Of a stretch of 64,000 nt of DNA, positions 61,373-64,000 are shown piece by piece. Under the pieces are notes generated by a model. It was not told the DNA's origin. It saw only the letters and a program-made list of their open reading frames with translations, and ran no database searches. The DNA lies in assembly GCF_900156155.1 (NCBI RefSeq), contig NZ_FTMD01000002.1, positions 247,152 through 311,151 on the forward strand, read 5' to 3'. The DNA comes from Aromatoleum tolulyticum. GTDB taxonomy: Bacteria; Pseudomonadota; Gammaproteobacteria; Burkholderiales; Rhodocyclaceae. Made by a program: the position numbers and the translations under genes. Numbering within the stretch: the first letter of the stretch is position 1; every line of letters begins with the position of its first letter.

Positions 61373-62149
61373 TCAGCGCGGTTCCAGCCAGCGGTCGCGC
61401 AACTCGCCGAGCACCCGTTCGTCCAGGCCGGCACGCACCCTCAGGTAGTCCTGCATCGAACCATAGCGCTCGGTCACCGCATCGAGCGCCGCATTCAGAT
61501 ACTCCGGCCTCGCATCCAGGATCGCGTCGACCATCTCTTCGGTGACGTGCCGCTCGGTGATGCGCTGGATGATCCGTGCCGTCGCGGCGCGCCGCTCCTC
61601 GCTCGCGGTCTCGCGAACGCGGGCCGACAGAAGATAATCCGCCATCACGACCTCGTCCGCGACGCCCAGCGCATGCAGGATCACCGCGACGGTGAAGCCG
61701 GTGCGATCTTTCCCGACGACGCAGTGCACCAGCACCGGCACTTCGTCCTCGCGAAAAAGCCGGAACAGCGTCGCCAAGTGTGGCGCGAGCGCCTCGGGAA
61801 ACTGGCGGTACATCTGCCTCATCATCGCCACCGCGCCTTCGGCACCGTGACGCGTGCGCAGCGGCTCGATCAGTTCGGGGTTGGAGCGCACATCGCCGAC
61901 GAGCTCGATCGGAATCTGCCTCATGCCGTGCTCCGGCAGACTGTTCGGAAACCGATTGCGCTCCGCGGCCGTACGCAGGTCGCACACCGTCTTCACGCCA
62001 AGCGAAGCAAGCACCTCCCAGTCGGCTGGCTGCAGACGATCCAGCTGGTCCGAGCGCAGCACCACATGTCCCGCGATACGGCGTCCGTCATTCGTCGGCA
62101 AACCTGCCAGGCTGCGAAAGTTGAATGTGCCGCTCAGTTGCCGATGCAA
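61373..62149 (-). CDS. Tyrosine-phosphatase-like protein (dual-specificity, Y_phosphatase3 type)
   Basis: Phosphatase of 258 residues with the P-loop HCVVGKDRTG: the nucleophile is Cys143 and the phosphate-binding arginine is Arg149. An N-terminal NFRSLAGLPTNDGRRI segment is typical of the lipid/tyrosine phosphatase group. It is transcribed leftward, facing the methyltransferase gene, and has no regulon palindrome, so it probably lies outside the catabolic island. Confidence 0.9.
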   Translation of the reverse strand: MHRQLSGTFNFRSLAGLPTNDGRRIAGHVVLRSDQLDRLQPADWEVLASLGVKTVCDLRTAAERNRFPNSLPEHGMRQIPIELVGDVRSNPELIEPLRTRHGAEGAVAMMRQMYRQFPEALAPHLATLFRLFREDEVPVLVHCVVGKDRTGFTVAVILHALGVADEVVMADYLLSARVRETASEERRAATARIIQRITERHVTEEMVDAILDARPEYLNAALDAVTERYGSMQDYLRVRAGLDERVLGELRDRWLEPR

Positions 62150-62426
62150 TCCTGTCCCCTTCCCTATCTCCGCATTGCGCGATCGGCGCTGTCTCCGCTC
62201 CCGTGCCCGTACGCGATGGAAGAACCCTGCAGGTCCAGGACACCTCCGCCGGAAGGTGCAATGGCCCGATACGGACGCGCACGGGGCGCCAGCGCTAACC
62301 GCTAATTCTGCTCAATTCGAAGAGGTAGTGCCAGAAGCGGGATAGCGATTCTGGGGAGCCCTGCGTTGAACCTGCAGGCGAACGCCCTGGTCCGGCGCTT
62401 CACGAACCTCTTCCCGGAGTGAATCG
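62150..62426. other. Intergenic region, no gene seen
   Basis: 277 bases between the phosphatase and the hsdR stop. I see no regulon palindrome, no convincing gene and no clear terminator here. It marks the right limit of the catabolic island. Confidence 0.5.
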
Positions 62427-64000
62427 CTACCCCTGATACAGGTAGCGCTGAAACCCGACGAACGCCTTGCGAACCACATCCGGCGAACCCAGATCCGCGA
62501 ACGCGTCGGCGATCGCGTTGTTGTACCTGAGCTTGAGCAAGGGGCCGAGCTTGTCTTCGTCGAGTTCCTCCACGCCGACGCTGACGTAGTGTGAAAGCAC
62601 GAAACTCAGAAACACCTGTTGCTTGCTGTCGAACTCGACACCCATGACCGCCCGCGCGCGTTCGGCGCGCTCCTCGCGGGTGAGCGGGACTTCGGCGTAG
62701 GCGATGTGGGCCAGCACATCGAAGAGATCGCTGTTCTCCGCGTCGATGATCGACTGCATCTCCGCCAGCTGATCCCGGCCGAAGCCTTTTTCCGCGAGGC
62801 CTTCCAGCAGTTTCCGGCGCGTACCCGGCTCGCTCCACAGGGCGCGCAGTTCGTCCTCGTCCCGGAAGAACTCCGGCAGCTTGCCGAACAGCGCCTCCAT
62901 GAACTGCACCGCCGACATCGGCGTGCCGTCGGGGTGCCAGAAGCTGGTGGCGCTCATGTGCTGGATCTGGCGCTCCTTGCCGTCGGCGAGTTTCACCTTC
63001 ACCTTCTGTCGCGGCGCGTATGTGCTCGCAGGTTCGCGCACTTCCGGCGGCACTTTCGGTTCCGGCGTCGCACGAGGCTCGCGCGGCTCCGGCGCAACCG
63101 GCTCGCCGTCCCACTCCGGGTCACTGAAATGATGATGCGCCTTCACGAAATCGTAGATCGTGAAGTAGTCCTTGCCGTCGTAGAGCCGTGTGCCGCGCCC
63201 GATGATCTGCTTGAATTCGATCATCGAATTCACCGGCCGCATCAGCACGATGTTGCGCACATTGCGCGCATCCACCCCGGTCGACAGCTTCTGCGAGGTC
63301 GTCAGGACGGTCGGGATGCTCTTTTCGTTGTCCTGAAAGTCGCGCAGCCACTGCTCGCCCAGCCCGCCGTCCTCGGCGGTGACGCGCTGGCAGTAGTTCG
63401 GGTCCTTGCTGGTCTTGGCCTGGTTGATCAGGTCGCGCACCGCCAGCGCGTGCACCTGCGTGGCGCAGAACACGATGGTCTTTTCCTTCTGGTCGATATC
63501 GGCCATGAAGATATCCACCCGCTTCTTCTCGCGCTCCCTGATCTCGATGATGCGGTTGAAGTCCGCTTCCTCGTACCGTTTGCCGGCCTCGATCTCGCCT
63601 TCCACCAGCGTGTCGTCGGACGTGTAGACGTAGTCATCCAGCGTGGTGGCGATCTGCTTCACGCGGAAAGGTGTCAGGAAGCCGTCGTTGATGCCGTCCT
63701 TGAGCGAGTAGATGAACACCGGCTCGCCAAAGTAAGCGTAGGTGTCCGCGTTGTCCTGGCGCTTCGGTGTCGCGGTCAGGCCCAGCTGCACGGCGGGGGC
63801 GAAGTATTCGAGGATGCCGCGCCAGTTGCTCTCGTCGTTCGCGCCGCCGCGGTGGCACTCGTCGATGATGATGAAATCGAAGAAATCCGGCGGATACTCG
63901 CCGAAGTAAGGCGTCGGGTGGCCATCCTCATTGGCGTTCAATGGCGGGCCGCTCATGAAGGTCTGGAAGATCGTGAAGAAGATGCTGCCGTTCTTCGGCA
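62427..64000 (-). CDS. hsdR: Type I restriction enzyme R subunit, C-terminal part (runs off right edge)
   Basis: The last 520 or so residues of a restriction-translocase subunit of the EcoEI/EcoR124 kind. Helicase motif II is FIIIDECHRGG, motif III LTATPKR, and motif VI QIIGRGTRLYDGKDYFTIYDF. These drive DNA translocation by ATP hydrolysis; the nuclease domain lies upstream outside the window. A C-terminal helical domain that docks on HsdM follows. The frame is open up to the edge, so the start is not in this window. It is the first clear non-catabolic gene on the right. Confidence 0.93.
   Translation of the reverse strand, partial: PKNGSIFFTIFQTFMSGPPLNANEDGHPTPYFGEYPPDFFDFIIIDECHRGGANDESNWRGILEYFAPAVQLGLTATPKRQDNADTYAYFGEPVFIYSLKDGINDGFLTPFRVKQIATTLDDYVYTSDDTLVEGEIEAGKRYEEADFNRIIEIREREKKRVDIFMADIDQKEKTIVFCATQVHALAVRDLINQAKTSKDPNYCQRVTAEDGGLGEQWLRDFQDNEKSIPTVLTTSQKLSTGVDARNVRNIVLMRPVNSMIEFKQIIGRGTRLYDGKDYFTIYDFVKAHHHFSDPEWDGEPVAPEPREPRATPEPKVPPEVREPASTYAPRQKVKVKLADGKERQIQHMSATSFWHPDGTPMSAVQFMEALFGKLPEFFRDEDELRALWSEPGTRRKLLEGLAEKGFGRDQLAEMQSIIDAENSDLFDVLAHIAYAEVPLTREERAERARAVMGVEFDSKQQVFLSFVLSHYVSVGVEELDEDKLGPLLKLRYNNAIADAFADLGSPDVVRKAFVGFQRYLYQG

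Noticed and set aside
1-64000. CRISPR arrays, tRNA/rRNA genes, integrases or insertion sequences
   Set aside because: No regularly spaced repeats, tRNA-like cloverleaf or transposase motifs were noticed when reading both strands; a dedicated tRNA or IS search could not be run.

Overview
This is a GC-rich window of bacterial DNA. Codon use, gene families and the mix of anaerobic redox enzymes with acyl-CoA catabolism suggest a betaproteobacterium of the Rhodocyclales type (Thauera, Azoarcus or Aromatoleum-like). That placement is inference, because no database search was possible. About 62 kb is one catabolic island. It holds nine short-chain dehydrogenases (SDRs), five medium-chain dehydrogenases/reductases, four acyl-CoA dehydrogenases, two 3-ketosteroid-dehydrogenase-like flavoproteins, three crotonases (one fused to 3-hydroxyacyl-CoA dehydrogenase), two thiolases, an acyl-CoA ligase, an aldehyde dehydrogenase, two aminoglycoside-phosphotransferase-fold kinases, two molybdopterin oxidoreductases plus FdhD, two MFS transporters and an RND/DUF1302/DUF1329/YCF48 envelope system. 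Together these could take up a hydrophobic, probably alicyclic (terpenoid-, steroid- or cyclohexane-like) compound, oxidise it, activate it with CoA and degrade it by beta-oxidation. The substrate is not named by the sequence.

Layout. 1-2.7 kb: a 3-hydroxyacyl-CoA dehydrogenase remnant at the edge, a thiolase and an MDR reductase. 2.9-13.9 kb: leftward genes for an alcohol dehydrogenase, SDRs, a flavoprotein, a CrtC-like protein, a TetR regulator, VOC proteins, an MDR, a kinase with a small partner protein, and an NTF2-like protein. 14.0-21.7 kb: a tightly overlapping leftward operon (kinase, MFS, two acyl-CoA dehydrogenases, SDR, isomerase-type crotonase, MFS). 22.1-26.2 kb: a rightward operon (CMD protein, hydratase/dehydrogenase fusion, thiolase). 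26.3-30.6 kb: a rightward operon (crotonase, EthD, SDR, ligase, TetR). 30.6-38.4 kb: an aldehyde dehydrogenase with a CMD protein, a small ORF, an MDR, and a leftward SDR/SRPBCC/ADH/SDR/NTF2 set. 38.8-41 kb: a stand-alone molybdoenzyme. 41.2-49 kb: the envelope transport operon. 49.4-51.4 kb: an SDR diverging from fdhD. 51.5-58.7 kb: a leftward acyl-CoA dehydrogenase / molybdoenzyme / FeS / NrfD-like / flavoprotein operon. 59.3-61.3 kb: an acyl-CoA dehydrogenase and a methyltransferase. 61.4-64 kb: a phosphatase and the end of an hsdR restriction gene, which probably lie outside the island.

The main unifying discovery is regulatory. At least thirteen intergenic sites fit one palindrome, CCGACC-N4-GGTCGG. 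In eight of them (at 21.9 twice, 38.5, 38.6, 49.2, 50.3, 50.4 and 58.8 kb) the palindrome fills the spacer between a TTGACA-like -35 and a -10 box. Nearly every transcription unit from 14 to 61 kb therefore looks like one TetR-type regulon, probably controlled by the regulator at 29.9 kb. The regulon includes both molybdoenzymes, fdhD and the envelope system, which ties them to the same pathway.
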